From contig CBDCUW010000005.1 of assembly GCA_965222745.1 (NCBI GenBank), positions 186,001 to 250,000 on the forward strand: a stretch of DNA of 64,000 nt, read 5' to 3'. Shown here in pieces: positions 42,701 to 51,223 of this stretch. The stretch's first letter is position 1; each line of letters starts with the position of its first letter. This DNA comes from CBDCUW01 sp965222745 (GTDB taxonomy: Bacteria > Planctomycetota > Planctomycetia > Pirellulales > Pirellulaceae). Below the pieces are notes generated by a model, which saw only the letters and a program-made list of their open reading frames with translations, did not search any database and was not told where the DNA came from. The position numbers and the translations under genes were made by a program.

Positions 42701-43327
42701 TTACTCCTCTTCTGTTTTCTCTCCACCTTTCGAGATGACTTCGGGTTCCGCACCCACGCTTTCGGCCTCCGGAGTCTCTTCCGGTGCTTCGCGCGGTTCT
42801 TCGACATGAGCGACAACAGTGTCGGGCGAGGTCACCAACTCGACACCTGCAGGAAGTTCCAGGTCGGCGGCGGTGAGGTTCTGGCCGATGTGCAGATCGT
42901 TGACTCCCAGCCCGAGATTATCGGGGATTTCACCAGCAGGGCAGCGGATTTGGACATCGTGAGCGTTTTCGATGAAAACACCCCCTTCGCGCACGCCGAT
43001 CGGGTCGCCGTGAACGTGAATGGCCACGGTCACTTCCACCTTTTCCTTCAAATTGACTCGGATCAGGTCGAGGTGCAGCACCTCGATTCCCAGCGGATCC
43101 CACTGCATTTCACTCACCAACGCCGTATCTTTGACCGCGCCGGAAAGCTGAACCATCTTGGTGTGATTGCGAGCGACCGTTTTCACTTGGGCCGACGGGA
43201 TCGCCAAATGCTGATTCTTCTGACCTTTTCCGTACAAAACGGCGGGAACATTCCCGCTGCGACGCAAACGCCGAGTCGCTGCGGAGCCAGTTTGCTCTCG
43301 CGCCTCGACCTGCAATACGTCCGCCAT
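42701..43327 (-). CDS. rplY: Ribosomal protein bL25 (CTC/TL5 form)
   Basis: 5S rRNA-binding protein of 208 residues. The N-terminal L25 domain (DVLQVEAREQTGSAATRRLRRSGNVPAVLYGKG) is followed by the CTC/TL5 C-terminal domain (DLIRVNLKEKVEVTVAIHVHGDPIGVREGGVF, IRCPAGEIPDNL). An acidic tail (EEPREAPEETPEAESVGAEPE) ends it. First gene of the translation cluster. From 43328 to 43700 I see no gene; the stretch must hold the promoters for this cluster and for the divergent Tat-exported protein. Confidence 0.94.
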   Translation of the reverse strand: MADVLQVEAREQTGSAATRRLRRSGNVPAVLYGKGQKNQHLAIPSAQVKTVARNHTKMVQLSGAVKDTALVSEMQWDPLGIEVLHLDLIRVNLKEKVEVTVAIHVHGDPIGVREGGVFIENAHDVQIRCPAGEIPDNLGLGVNDLHIGQNLTAADLELPAGVELVTSPDTVVAHVEEPREAPEETPEAESVGAEPEVISKGGEKTEEE

Positions 43328-43700
43328 GGCTGGATCACCTTCCAGTCAAATGTGTGTTTCTAGTTAAATTCGGTGCGATTCCATCCGGGCATCGTGAATC
43401 CCGCCGAAATTCGCCAAGCGGCTAAGTATGGCGGAAGAATGTGGTCACGCAAGCCCAAACGGAGACGTGGGTTACAGCCGGTGGGCTTTGCCCAGACGGA
43501 GCAGGCTGCCGGCACGATATGAGGACGGTGCCTAGCGTGCATGGGTGATGGACACACGTTCCCGTTTCGGGGAGCTGGGTTAGCTAATTTGCGGGGTGCC
43601 TTCCGGTTCAATAGAATTGCAGAACCCTTTTTTTGAGTCTGCGCTGGTCACCAAGGTGTGGTGCTCAGCCCAGCTCACCGAAATTATCGAGGCCCCTACG

Positions 43701-44345
43701 ATGAACTACCCGAACCAATCAGCTTCGAACTCACGGCGTCTGTTTCTTCGAGACGCATCCATGCTTGCTGCTGCTGCCGTGGCGACCTGCCCCTCTGTTT
43801 CCCAGGGCGCGCCGAAGCGGACCAAGCGAGAAGCAGGTGGTATCAACGAGGTCTCGCCGATCGATTTGGGGGTCAAGCCGTTAGCGACCGACTTTGGCGG
43901 CGTGATCGTTCGGCGTTCCAAGCTTGTCTTTTTTACCTTCCATGCAACCAGCACCCAATCGTTCGGCGAAGGAATGGCGTTGGTCGAGCTGTCAGGGTGC
44001 AAAGCTTCCCGGCAACGGTGTTCCGGCGATGAAGAGACAGCTGGACATCCCATCGACCTGGATGGTCTTTCGATGTGCGAAACATACGAGGTTCACAATT
44101 CGTCGTGGATTCGCAGCTGGGTCGAAGAAACCGCAGCAGACCCGAGCATGAAGCAAGCGACAAAAAAACAGTCAACCGACAGCTTGAGGCATTTCATTTT
44201 CACGTTCTGTGGATTTGAGCCGGGTGTCTGCGAGGGCGGAAAACATTTCGAATGCCTGGCTGAGAATATCAATGTCGAATTCATCTCCGGTGGTACGTAC
44301 AAAGAGATTTTCGACTACATGAAGCTCTTGGACGCCCACGCCTAG
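43701..44345 (+). CDS. Tat-exported protein of unknown function
   Basis: Protein of 214 residues from ATG 43701. The twin-arginine signal RRLFLRDASMLAAAAVATCPS is clear. The mature part is rich in cysteines (SGCKASRQRCSG, TFCGFEPGVCEGGKHFECLA) and has two Trp in SWIRSWVEET. No family is recognised. The reading frame ends at a TAG (44343-44345) that belongs to the inverted end of the MITE-like element, so the original C-terminus may have been different. A start at 43596 would put 35 residues before the Tat signal. Confidence 0.72.
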   Translation: MNYPNQSASNSRRLFLRDASMLAAAAVATCPSVSQGAPKRTKREAGGINEVSPIDLGVKPLATDFGGVIVRRSKLVFFTFHATSTQSFGEGMALVELSGCKASRQRCSGDEETAGHPIDLDGLSMCETYEVHNSSWIRSWVEETAADPSMKQATKKQSTDSLRHFIFTFCGFEPGVCEGGKHFECLAENINVEFISGGTYKEIFDYMKLLDAHA

Positions 44346-44523
44346 CCCGGTTTATTTGCGTAGGCCGGACCGGAGGTCGCAAAACTATGCCGTAACTGCG
44401 CAAACCGGTTCGTGCTTGCGCGCAGAGTGCGCGACGAAAAAAGCTCCCGCAGGCGACCGAAGTTCCGGCACTGTAAGGGTTTGCTTGTTGCGGCCTACAA
44501 TCGTCATGAATAATCCGGGCTAG
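44343..44523. mobile_element. MITE-like element with terminal inverted repeats
   Basis: The ends are CTAGCCCGGTTTATT at the left and, read as reverse complement from the right end at about 44524, CTAGCCCGGATTATT, matching at 14 of 15 positions. GTAGGCC also recurs near both ends as inverted copies. The element is about 180 bases and has no coding capacity. CTAG flanks both sides and could be a target duplication, or part of the repeat. The left end supplies the stop codon of the preceding gene. Confidence 0.6.
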
Positions 44524-44538
44524 CATTTGACCGCCGCG

Positions 44539-44883
44539 CTACGATGTTTTAGGACGCGGATATTTTTCCGCGTTGCGAATCATCTTCGACCGGAGTGCCT
44601 GGCTGAGGTCGATGTCCATCGTATTGGCGATGGCCAGAATGTAAGCAAGACAATCGGCCAATTCCTCTTCGACCGCGTGCTTCTTGTCGGGATCATCCGC
44701 CACGCGGTCACACTCTTCCAGCGTCAGCCACTGAAAGTGCTCCATCAGCTCGCCCGTCTCGATCGCCAGCGACATGGCTAGATTTTTGGGGTTATGGAAC
44801 GATTGCCAATGACGCTGGTCGACAAACTGCCGAACCACTTCACGAAGTTGTGCCACGGAGGTTCGTTGGTCGTCGTCGTTCAT
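44539..44883 (-). CDS. MazG-like nucleotide pyrophosphohydrolase
   Basis: Small all-alpha NTP pyrophosphatase of 114 residues (MazG-like/dCTPase group). The metal-binding acidic residues can be read in SLAIETGELMEHFQWL and EEELADCLAYILAIANTM, the ExxE and ExxD motifs of the family. The size fits the single-domain RS21-C6 type rather than full-length MazG. Probable role: hydrolysing non-canonical or excess nucleoside triphosphates. Divergent from the gene at 44987. Confidence 0.88.
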   Translation of the reverse strand: MNDDDQRTSVAQLREVVRQFVDQRHWQSFHNPKNLAMSLAIETGELMEHFQWLTLEECDRVADDPDKKHAVEEELADCLAYILAIANTMDIDLSQALRSKMIRNAEKYPRPKTS

Positions 44884-44907
44884 GGTGGTTTTGGGCTCCA
44901 GTAGATT

Positions 44908-44966
44908 GTCGGCGACTTCTCCGAAGTCGCACGTCGTTCGCAGCCAGTTCCGAGAACTGGCTGACG
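44908..44966. repeat. Two-hairpin element, inverted copy of the mtnA-flanking family
   Basis: GCGACTTC-TCC-GAAGTCGC (44912-44930) and CCAGTTC-CGA-GAACTGG (44944-44960) reproduce, in the opposite orientation, the hairpin pair seen at 20936-21107 and 22162-22217. It lies in the region between two divergent genes, so it cannot be a terminator for either. Confidence 0.75.
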
Positions 44967-44986
44967 GTCAACATTACAATGCAACC

Positions 44987-45670
44987 ATGTCCGGACTGGA
45001 AGAGACGACCGATCGCCGCGGTTTGCTGCAACCGCGGATCAGTTTGCGAGAATTCCTCGGCTTGGCAACCATTTGCGGTTTGGTAATCGCGTTGGTCGTC
45101 AGCGGGCGGCGGCTGGCGACCGTGGAAGCTGAATTGTCCCAGCTTCGCCTCCAGGTGGGACATCTGGCTCCCTCCGGGCCAAGACAGATCGCCGCAGTTC
45201 GTGTTCCGACCGATCAGCCGCTGACCTACCGGGTCCGGTTGCGCGTTCCCGATCTGGCCGATTACCGAGTTGCCTACAGCTCGCTGCTCCAGCAGCATTC
45301 CGGGAAACCCGATTGGTACGGAGCACTCAAAGTTCCTCCCGGCGAATCGATCGTGACGGTTCGGATTGCCAAGGACCCACGTGATGAACGCTGGAAAATC
45401 ACTACACTTGTCGCATCGGATCGAGGCACCCAGCGAATGGCAACCGTTTTGCCGCCCGGCCATGTCGAAGCGTTTCGGTCTTCGCACGACGTGGTCAGCA
45501 CCGGCGTTGATCGAGAAACCCGGTTCGCGGCCGCTGGAGATTCGCTGAGGTTTCTGGACGAACGATGGCTGGTCGGCGAAGGGAGCCTGCTGTTGTACGG
45601 TGATAGGCCGCCGCCGTCCGACCAATTGGGTGTCTATGCCGAACTGCAACCGGACAACACGCCGCTTTGA
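44987..45670 (+). CDS. Membrane-anchored protein of unknown function
   Basis: Protein of 227 residues from ATG 44987. One membrane helix lies at about 24-43 (FLGLATICGLVIALVVSG), followed by a short heptad stretch (VEAELSQLRLQVGHL) and a beta-rich outer domain (PLTYRVRLRVPDLADYRVAYS, SIVTVRIAKDPRDERWKITTLV). I do not recognise it. It lies 33 bases upstream of the flavoprotein, so the two may be co-transcribed. A longer in-frame start at 44882 would run through the repeat and is not favoured. Confidence 0.72.
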   Translation: MSGLEETTDRRGLLQPRISLREFLGLATICGLVIALVVSGRRLATVEAELSQLRLQVGHLAPSGPRQIAAVRVPTDQPLTYRVRLRVPDLADYRVAYSSLLQQHSGKPDWYGALKVPPGESIVTVRIAKDPRDERWKITTLVASDRGTQRMATVLPPGHVEAFRSSHDVVSTGVDRETRFAAAGDSLRFLDERWLVGEGSLLLYGDRPPPSDQLGVYAELQPDNTPL

Positions 45671-45703
45671 AACGCTTCCATCGCAACGAACCAGCAGGAA
45701 TCC

Positions 45704-47137
45704 ATGCCACGCGATTTTTTAAAAGGTGCCGACGACGACTACGACGTGATCGTGATCGGCAGCGGGTTGGCGGGCATGACGGCGGCCAACATCCTGGGTC
45801 GCGCCGGCCACCGCGTGCTGTTGCTGGAACAGCATTACAAGCTGGGAGGATTGGCGACGTGGTTTTTGCGGCCGGGCGGCCATATCTTCGATATCTCGCT
45901 GCACGGGTTTCCTCACGGGATGATCAAGTCGTGCCGCCGGTATTGGAACCGAGACATTGCCGATCGAATCGTTCAACTGAAGAACATCCGTTTTGACAAT
46001 CCGCAGTTTTCGCTGACCACCACTTTCAACCGCGAAGATTTTACTCGGCTGCTGACCACCGATTTTGGTATCGATCCCGCCACTGTGACCGAGTTTTTTG
46101 ACACGGCGCGGGGAATGAATTTCTACGACGATCAAACCACGACGACTCGACAGTTGTTCGATCGTTTTTTTCCCGGCCGCGACGACGTGGTTCGGTTGTT
46201 GATGGAACCGATCACCTACGCCAACGGTTCGACTCTGGAAGATCCGGCAATCACCTACGGTATCGTCTTCAGTAATTTCATGAGTAAAGGTGTGTTCATT
46301 TACGAAGGCGGTACCGAAGACCTGGTCGCCCGGATGACGAAAGAACTCAAGTCCAACGGCGTCGATATCTGCATTCGATGCCCGGTCGATCGCATCGAGG
46401 TTGCCGACGGAAAGGTTTCGGCCGTGCAGGTGCACGGCCGAAAAATTGGCTGCCGGGCCGTGGTCAGCAACGCAAATTTGCGCACCACCGTGCTGAAGAT
46501 GCTGGGCCCCGAAGTCTTGGACAACGACTTTGTTGAGCGTACCGAGGCGGTGCGGCTGAACAATAGCAGCACACAGGTCTACATGGCTTTGAAACCGGGC
46601 GAGCAGATCGATGAATCGTCGGGCGATCTTTTCTTTACCAGCACGTCCAAAGAATTTCGTACCGACCTGCTGCTGAGCCGCAATATTACCAGTCGAACTT
46701 TTAGCTTTTACTATCCGAGAACACGGCCGACCAAAAAGGAGCGGTACGCAATCGTCAGCAGCACCAACGCCAACTGGTCCGATTGGGCTGACTTGAGTGA
46801 AGAAGATTACCAAGCCAGCAAACAAGATCTTGTCGAAACGACCATCGACGCGTTGGAAAAGTACATTCCTGGAGTGCGACAGAAAATCGATCGCGCCGAA
46901 GCGGCGACGCCGCGCACTTTCAACCACTACACGCGGCACGAACTAGGTGCCAGCTTCGGTACCAAGTTTGAGGGCCTGGGGGTCAGCCGAGATCTGCCTC
47001 AGCAGGTCGGCGGGATGTACCATGCCGGAAGCGTGGGAATCATCATGAGCGGCTGGTTGGGGGCGATCAACTACGGCGTCATCGTCAGCAACGAAGTCGA
47101 CGGCCAATTGACCAGCGAAAGTTCGCACATTTCTTAG
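45704..47137 (+). CDS. FAD-dependent oxidoreductase, phytoene desaturase-like
   Basis: Flavoprotein of 477 residues. The dinucleotide-binding motif is at about 14-38: DVIVIGSGLAGMTAANILGRAGHRVLLLEQ, followed by GGLATWF-R-GGHIFD. Near the C-terminus, GMYHAGSVGIIMSGWLGAINYG is the second FAD-contact motif of the CrtI/amine-oxidase superfamily. Such enzymes desaturate or isomerise carotenoids, retinoids or other polyprenoids; the exact substrate cannot be assigned. No carotenoid gene is nearby. It ends just before a repeat element. Confidence 0.82.
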   Translation: MPRDFLKGADDDYDVIVIGSGLAGMTAANILGRAGHRVLLLEQHYKLGGLATWFLRPGGHIFDISLHGFPHGMIKSCRRYWNRDIADRIVQLKNIRFDNPQFSLTTTFNREDFTRLLTTDFGIDPATVTEFFDTARGMNFYDDQTTTTRQLFDRFFPGRDDVVRLLMEPITYANGSTLEDPAITYGIVFSNFMSKGVFIYEGGTEDLVARMTKELKSNGVDICIRCPVDRIEVADGKVSAVQVHGRKIGCRAVVSNANLRTTVLKMLGPEVLDNDFVERTEAVRLNNSSTQVYMALKPGEQIDESSGDLFFTSTSKEFRTDLLLSRNITSRTFSFYYPRTRPTKKERYAIVSSTNANWSDWADLSEEDYQASKQDLVETTIDALEKYIPGVRQKIDRAEAATPRTFNHYTRHELGASFGTKFEGLGVSRDLPQQVGGMYHAGSVGIIMSGWLGAINYGVIVSNEVDGQLTSESSHIS

Positions 47138-47144
47138 CCAGTGC

Positions 47145-47268
47145 GTAGGCCGGCTTGTCCCCAAGTCGGCGATCCTGGCTTCGCTGGCCAAGACCCCCTC
47201 CGTCCACTATCCACTCTTCTTTCTTGGTGTCCTGGTGCCTTTGTGCGAGCTTCTTCGAGCGCACCGAC
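47145..47268. repeat. Two adjacent dispersed repeats
   Basis: 47145-47172 (GTAGGCCGGCTTGTCCCC then AAGTCGGCGA) matches the left arm of the inverted repeat at 14197 with two differences. 47207-47268 ends GAGCTTCTTCGAGCGCACCG and matches 52482-52541, which carries GAGCTTCCTCGAGCGCACCG. Both lie between the flavoprotein and the convergent DUF1501 gene. Confidence 0.7.
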
Positions 47269-47291
47269 GCCAGCGGAGAAAAACAGTCAGA

Positions 47292-48713
47292 TCAAGCGAT
47301 GATGTCGTCAATGACGCGGCCGTGGACGTCGGTCAGCCGGAAGTCTCGGCCGGAATAACGATAGGTGAGCTGGCGGTGATCGAAGCCCATTTGGTGCAGG
47401 ATCGTGGCGTGAAAATCGTGCAACGTGACTTTGTTTTCTGTCACCGCCATCGCCAAATCATCCGTGCTGCCGTAGGTCATGCCACCACGAAATCCGCCGC
47501 CGGCCATCCAGACGGTGTATCCATCGATGTGATGGTCTCGGCCAACCTTGGTCGGGTCTTTGACCTGTTGCACCGTCGGCGTGCGCCCCATCTCGCCGCC
47601 CCAAATCACCAGCGTTTCTTCCAACATGCCGCGTTGTTTCAAATCGGTCAGCAGTGCGCCGATCGGGCGGTCCGATTCGCCGCACAACCGGGTGATATTG
47701 CGAACGATCGAACCGTGGCTGTCCCACGGCTGTCCTCCGCCGTGATAACACTGAATGTAACGGACGCCCCGTTCGGCCAATCGGCGGGCGACCAACATGT
47801 TTCGGCCTTGCGTGGTGTCGCCATACAACTGGCGAATGTACTGCGGTTCCTGCGACAGATCGAACACATCCGCCGCCGCGCTCTGCATGCGAAAGGCAAG
47901 TTCCATCGAATGGATGCGGCTTTCCAAGCGATCGTCACCGGGCCGAAGAGTACGGTGACGCCGGTTCAGGAATTGAGTCAGCGCCACTTGGGCACGCTGC
48001 GATCCGGGGCGCACGTCACCGCGAGAAAGATTAGGAACAATCTGATCGCCGGCGCTTTCCATGTCGATGTGTGTGCCCTGATAGACCCCCGGCATGAACG
48101 CGCTGGTCCAGTTGCGTGATTGGGCGGTGGGAAGCCCGCGCGGACAAAGGACCACAAATCCGGGCAGTTCGTCACTTTCGCTGCCCAACCCATAAAGCAG
48201 CCACGATCCGACGCTGGGACGAGCGATGGTGGAATTGCCGCAGTTGGTCAGCAGCAACCCCGGCGTGTGATTGGCCACCTCGCCCTGCATCGAGCGGATC
48301 ACGCACAGATCGTCGGCGTGTTGGGCAACGGCCGGAAAGAGCTCGCTGACGTCCAGTCCGCTCTGGCCATGTTTTTGGAACTTGAAGGGCGAACCAAAGA
48401 TCGAACCGGCGCGGTTTCGCTGCGTCGGTTGAAGCTGCTGTTTGATCGAATCGGGCAGCGGTTGGCCATCCAGTCGATTCAATTCGGGTTTGGGGTCGAA
48501 GGTATCGACTTGAGACGGACCGCCGTTCATGAACAGGTGAATGATCCGTTTGGCTCGACCCGGAAAATGAGGCGTCTTGGTCGACAATGGAGAATCATCG
48601 CCCGCGCCGCCAGCAGCTTCGGCAGGAGGCGTGCCGGCAAGCAAGGTCGACAGCGCGATGCTGCCCAAGCTGGTGGAACGCAACAACTGGCGTCGGTTGA
48701 GAGAATGCGTCAT
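47292..48713 (-). CDS. DUF1501 family protein, Tat-exported
   Basis: Protein of 473 residues, second DUF1501 paralogue in the window. The signal NRRQLLRSTSLGSIALSTLLAG is a twin-arginine leader. Family blocks: IHLFMNGGPSQVDTFDPKPE, GVRYIQCYHGGGQPWDSHG, TLVIWGGEMGRTPTVQ and GFDHRQLTYRYSGRDFRLTD near the end. One base separates its start from the stop of the DUF1549 gene, so the two form an operon. Its activity is not established; see the parallel module at 9742-12688. Confidence 0.92.
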   Translation of the reverse strand: MTHSLNRRQLLRSTSLGSIALSTLLAGTPPAEAAGGAGDDSPLSTKTPHFPGRAKRIIHLFMNGGPSQVDTFDPKPELNRLDGQPLPDSIKQQLQPTQRNRAGSIFGSPFKFQKHGQSGLDVSELFPAVAQHADDLCVIRSMQGEVANHTPGLLLTNCGNSTIARPSVGSWLLYGLGSESDELPGFVVLCPRGLPTAQSRNWTSAFMPGVYQGTHIDMESAGDQIVPNLSRGDVRPGSQRAQVALTQFLNRRHRTLRPGDDRLESRIHSMELAFRMQSAAADVFDLSQEPQYIRQLYGDTTQGRNMLVARRLAERGVRYIQCYHGGGQPWDSHGSIVRNITRLCGESDRPIGALLTDLKQRGMLEETLVIWGGEMGRTPTVQQVKDPTKVGRDHHIDGYTVWMAGGGFRGGMTYGSTDDLAMAVTENKVTLHDFHATILHQMGFDHRQLTYRYSGRDFRLTDVHGRVIDDIIA

Positions 48714-48714
48714 T

Positions 48715-51057
48715 TCAATCCACGTACTGGAATTCGTTACTCATCAACAGCGACTGGGCGATCAGCGGCCACGGCGAATCGATGAACTTTGTCGAAGGCT
48801 TGAAACGTTTTTGTAACTCGATGAACTTCAACACACGCTCGACTTCGTTTTCCGCCGGCTCTCGTTGGAAGACGAGTTGGAACATGGCAACGATCCGCTG
48901 CCGATCGGTCTCGCAGGCGGCCAGTGTCGCGGAAGCGGCGATCGCGGCTGCCTGATCGATCACTAGCGGCGAGTTCATGGTGAACAAGGCCTGAGGAGCA
49001 ACAATACTTTCGCCACGGCCAGGTTGTGTCTGCATCGGATTGGGAAAATCAAACGCTCGCAGCGTCGGATCGAGATTGAATCGATTGATGTAACCGTAGA
49101 CTGCCCGGCGATGGGTGTAGTCCTGTTGCCACAAGGAACCGGCCCGGCCACCAAGCTGCCGATCAAGTTGTCCGGAGATGACCAACATGCTGTCGCGGAT
49201 CGCTTCGATCGAAAGATGGCGACGGCCCGCCCGCCACAGCAGCCGATTTTCCGGATCGATCGCCGCCATGTCGTCACGATGCCTGGATGCCTGTTGATAA
49301 GTTTGCGTCTGCAGGATCGTACGCACCAACCGCTTGACCGACCAACCGTGCGAAACGAAATCGTCGGCCAGCCAATCGAGCAATTTTGGATGCGTCGGAG
49401 GCGTTCCCTGCAAACCAAAGTCGGACGGCGTTGCCACCAAATGCGAACCGGTCAAGTGTCCCCAAACCCGATTGACGAACACGCGTGCGGTGAGCGGATT
49501 GCGAGGATCGGTGATCTTTTCGGCCAATTGCAATCGACCGCTGCCCGAATCGGAGAATGGGGTCTGGCCGTCGTCCAGGATTTTCAGAAAGCGTCTCGGC
49601 ACCTCCACGCCTCGCACCGAAGCATCGCCGCGAAGATGAATATAGGAGGCCGGCACGTTCGCTTTTTCCAACACGATCATCGCCCGCGCCGGGGCGCCGG
49701 GATGCCGCAGCAACAATTCCGCCAACTCGGTTTCGCGAATTTTTTGCGAGATCGAGCGGTTGTTGTTCTTTGCTTTTTTCCCTGCCGAAGCATCGATCTT
49801 TGCCTCGATCTTCGCGCGTTGCTTTTCATAGTCCAAAGCGTCGGTCCGATCGACGTGATAATTACTCAACAACGGCTGGCGTTTTTCATCCAGCGGATTG
49901 AGGCGGGTGATCCCGGCAAACACACCACGTAGCGAATAATAATCGGCCGTCGGAACCGGTTCGAACTTGTGGTCGTGACAACGCGCGCAGGCCGCCGTGA
50001 CCCCCATCAATCCTCGCGTCGTCAAGTCAATCCAATCGTCAAGGGCTTCGGCTTGAGAACGATTGGCGTAGGGACCAACGGCGAAGAAACCGAGCGCAGC
50101 CATTTCGGGGGCGTCCGCATCGAACCCCATCAAGTCCGCAGCAAGTTGCTCCTTCAAAAACGCGTCCAATGGTTTGTCTGAATTGAACGCGTCGACGACG
50201 TAGTCTCGATAGGTAAACGCAAACGGAAAGTAGTGTGGTGTTTTGGTATCCGGGCGGTAGGCACTATCGGTATCGGCATAGCGAGCCACGTCCAACCACA
50301 TTCGCCCGATATGTTGTCCGTAGTGAGGCGACATCAACAGTCGGTCGACCTCGTCGCGAACCGCACTGTCACGATCCTTCGCCGCCGCGGCAACAAAACG
50401 CTGCACGTCGTCGATCGTTGGTGGAAGCCCAAGCAGGTCGTAGTACAACCGTCGCACCAACGTCCGCGAATCGGCGGGCTGTGACGGCTGCATGTCGTGC
50501 TGCGAAAGTTGCTCGAATACAAAACGGTCGATTGGGTTTCGATTCCATCGGGAGTCGGACGAGGCCGGCGGATCGGTCACCTGAACTTCACGAAACGCCC
50601 AATGGTCGGCGGCTGCGGCAAACAAGTACTGCTGGTCACCGAGTCGAGAAAACTCGGATTGTTCCCGGTCGTCATCGGGTGCGGGGGCTCCGCGACGCAC
50701 CCAGTTTTCCAGCAGTTGCACCTCGTCGGCCGACAAGGGTTCGTCGGGCGGCATTTGCAAGTCATCGTGATCCGGACGAACCGCGGCGATCAACAAAGAC
50801 GATTCAGCATCTCCCGGCACGACAGCTTTTCCGGTCTCGCCACCTTCCAACCATGCGGATTTTCGGTCCAGCAGCAATCCGCCCTGTCGTTCCTGTGCTT
50901 CTTCGCTGTGACACTCGTAACAATGTTCCACCAAGATCGGTCGAATTCGGCGTTCAAAGAACTCCGTTCCGCCAGTCGAATTATCGCCTGCCGAAAGCTG
51001 TGTCCGCCCGAAGGTGAAAACACACAGAATCACAAGGATCAAGAAACGGTGTGACAT
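48715..51057 (-). CDS. PSCyt1-DUF1549-DUF1553 haem protein
   Basis: Secreted protein of 780 residues from ATG 51057, with signal SHRFLILVILCVFTFGRTQLSAG. An N-terminal planctomycete cytochrome domain carries the haem motif HCYECHSEEAQERQGGLLLD. The DUF1549 domain (LVRRLYYDLLGLPPTIDDV) contains a second CxxCH in CARCHDHKFEPVPTADYYSL. The DUF1553 domain follows (ARVFVNRVWGHLTGSHLVATPSDFG, and the C-terminal LAQSLLMSNEFQYVD). It is the full-length version of the protein at 11066-12688. Divergent from the MFS gene, with 166 bases between the starts. An ATG at 51102 would add 15 residues. Confidence 0.92.
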   Translation of the reverse strand: MSHRFLILVILCVFTFGRTQLSAGDNSTGGTEFFERRIRPILVEHCYECHSEEAQERQGGLLLDRKSAWLEGGETGKAVVPGDAESSLLIAAVRPDHDDLQMPPDEPLSADEVQLLENWVRRGAPAPDDDREQSEFSRLGDQQYLFAAAADHWAFREVQVTDPPASSDSRWNRNPIDRFVFEQLSQHDMQPSQPADSRTLVRRLYYDLLGLPPTIDDVQRFVAAAAKDRDSAVRDEVDRLLMSPHYGQHIGRMWLDVARYADTDSAYRPDTKTPHYFPFAFTYRDYVVDAFNSDKPLDAFLKEQLAADLMGFDADAPEMAALGFFAVGPYANRSQAEALDDWIDLTTRGLMGVTAACARCHDHKFEPVPTADYYSLRGVFAGITRLNPLDEKRQPLLSNYHVDRTDALDYEKQRAKIEAKIDASAGKKAKNNNRSISQKIRETELAELLLRHPGAPARAMIVLEKANVPASYIHLRGDASVRGVEVPRRFLKILDDGQTPFSDSGSGRLQLAEKITDPRNPLTARVFVNRVWGHLTGSHLVATPSDFGLQGTPPTHPKLLDWLADDFVSHGWSVKRLVRTILQTQTYQQASRHRDDMAAIDPENRLLWRAGRRHLSIEAIRDSMLVISGQLDRQLGGRAGSLWQQDYTHRRAVYGYINRFNLDPTLRAFDFPNPMQTQPGRGESIVAPQALFTMNSPLVIDQAAAIAASATLAACETDRQRIVAMFQLVFQREPAENEVERVLKFIELQKRFKPSTKFIDSPWPLIAQSLLMSNEFQYVD

Positions 51058-51223
51058 CAAGGTAAAACGTTGCGTCGTGATGAAGGAAACAGTAGCTGCC
51101 ATTCTAATGCAAAGTCGCTGGCAGTACGATTCCGAGACTTTCCAGAGGCGCGAACCCTCCCGCGTGGCGAAACGTCACAGCTTCGCAGTAGACGGCTCAT
51201 CCCACCGACACCAGCAGGCCCGC

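Noticed and set aside
43360..43611. Minus-strand frame of 83 codons upstream of L25
   Set aside because: Low-complexity basic composition, positioned over the probable promoter of L25; no support.
44539..44883. Complete MazG involved in toxin-antitoxin regulation
   Set aside because: Only one small domain is present and there is no mazEF nearby; a housekeeping nucleotide pyrophosphatase is more likely.
47145..47172. Intrinsic terminator of the flavoprotein gene
   Set aside because: It has no long perfect stem on its own and no T-run; it matches a dispersed repeat instead.
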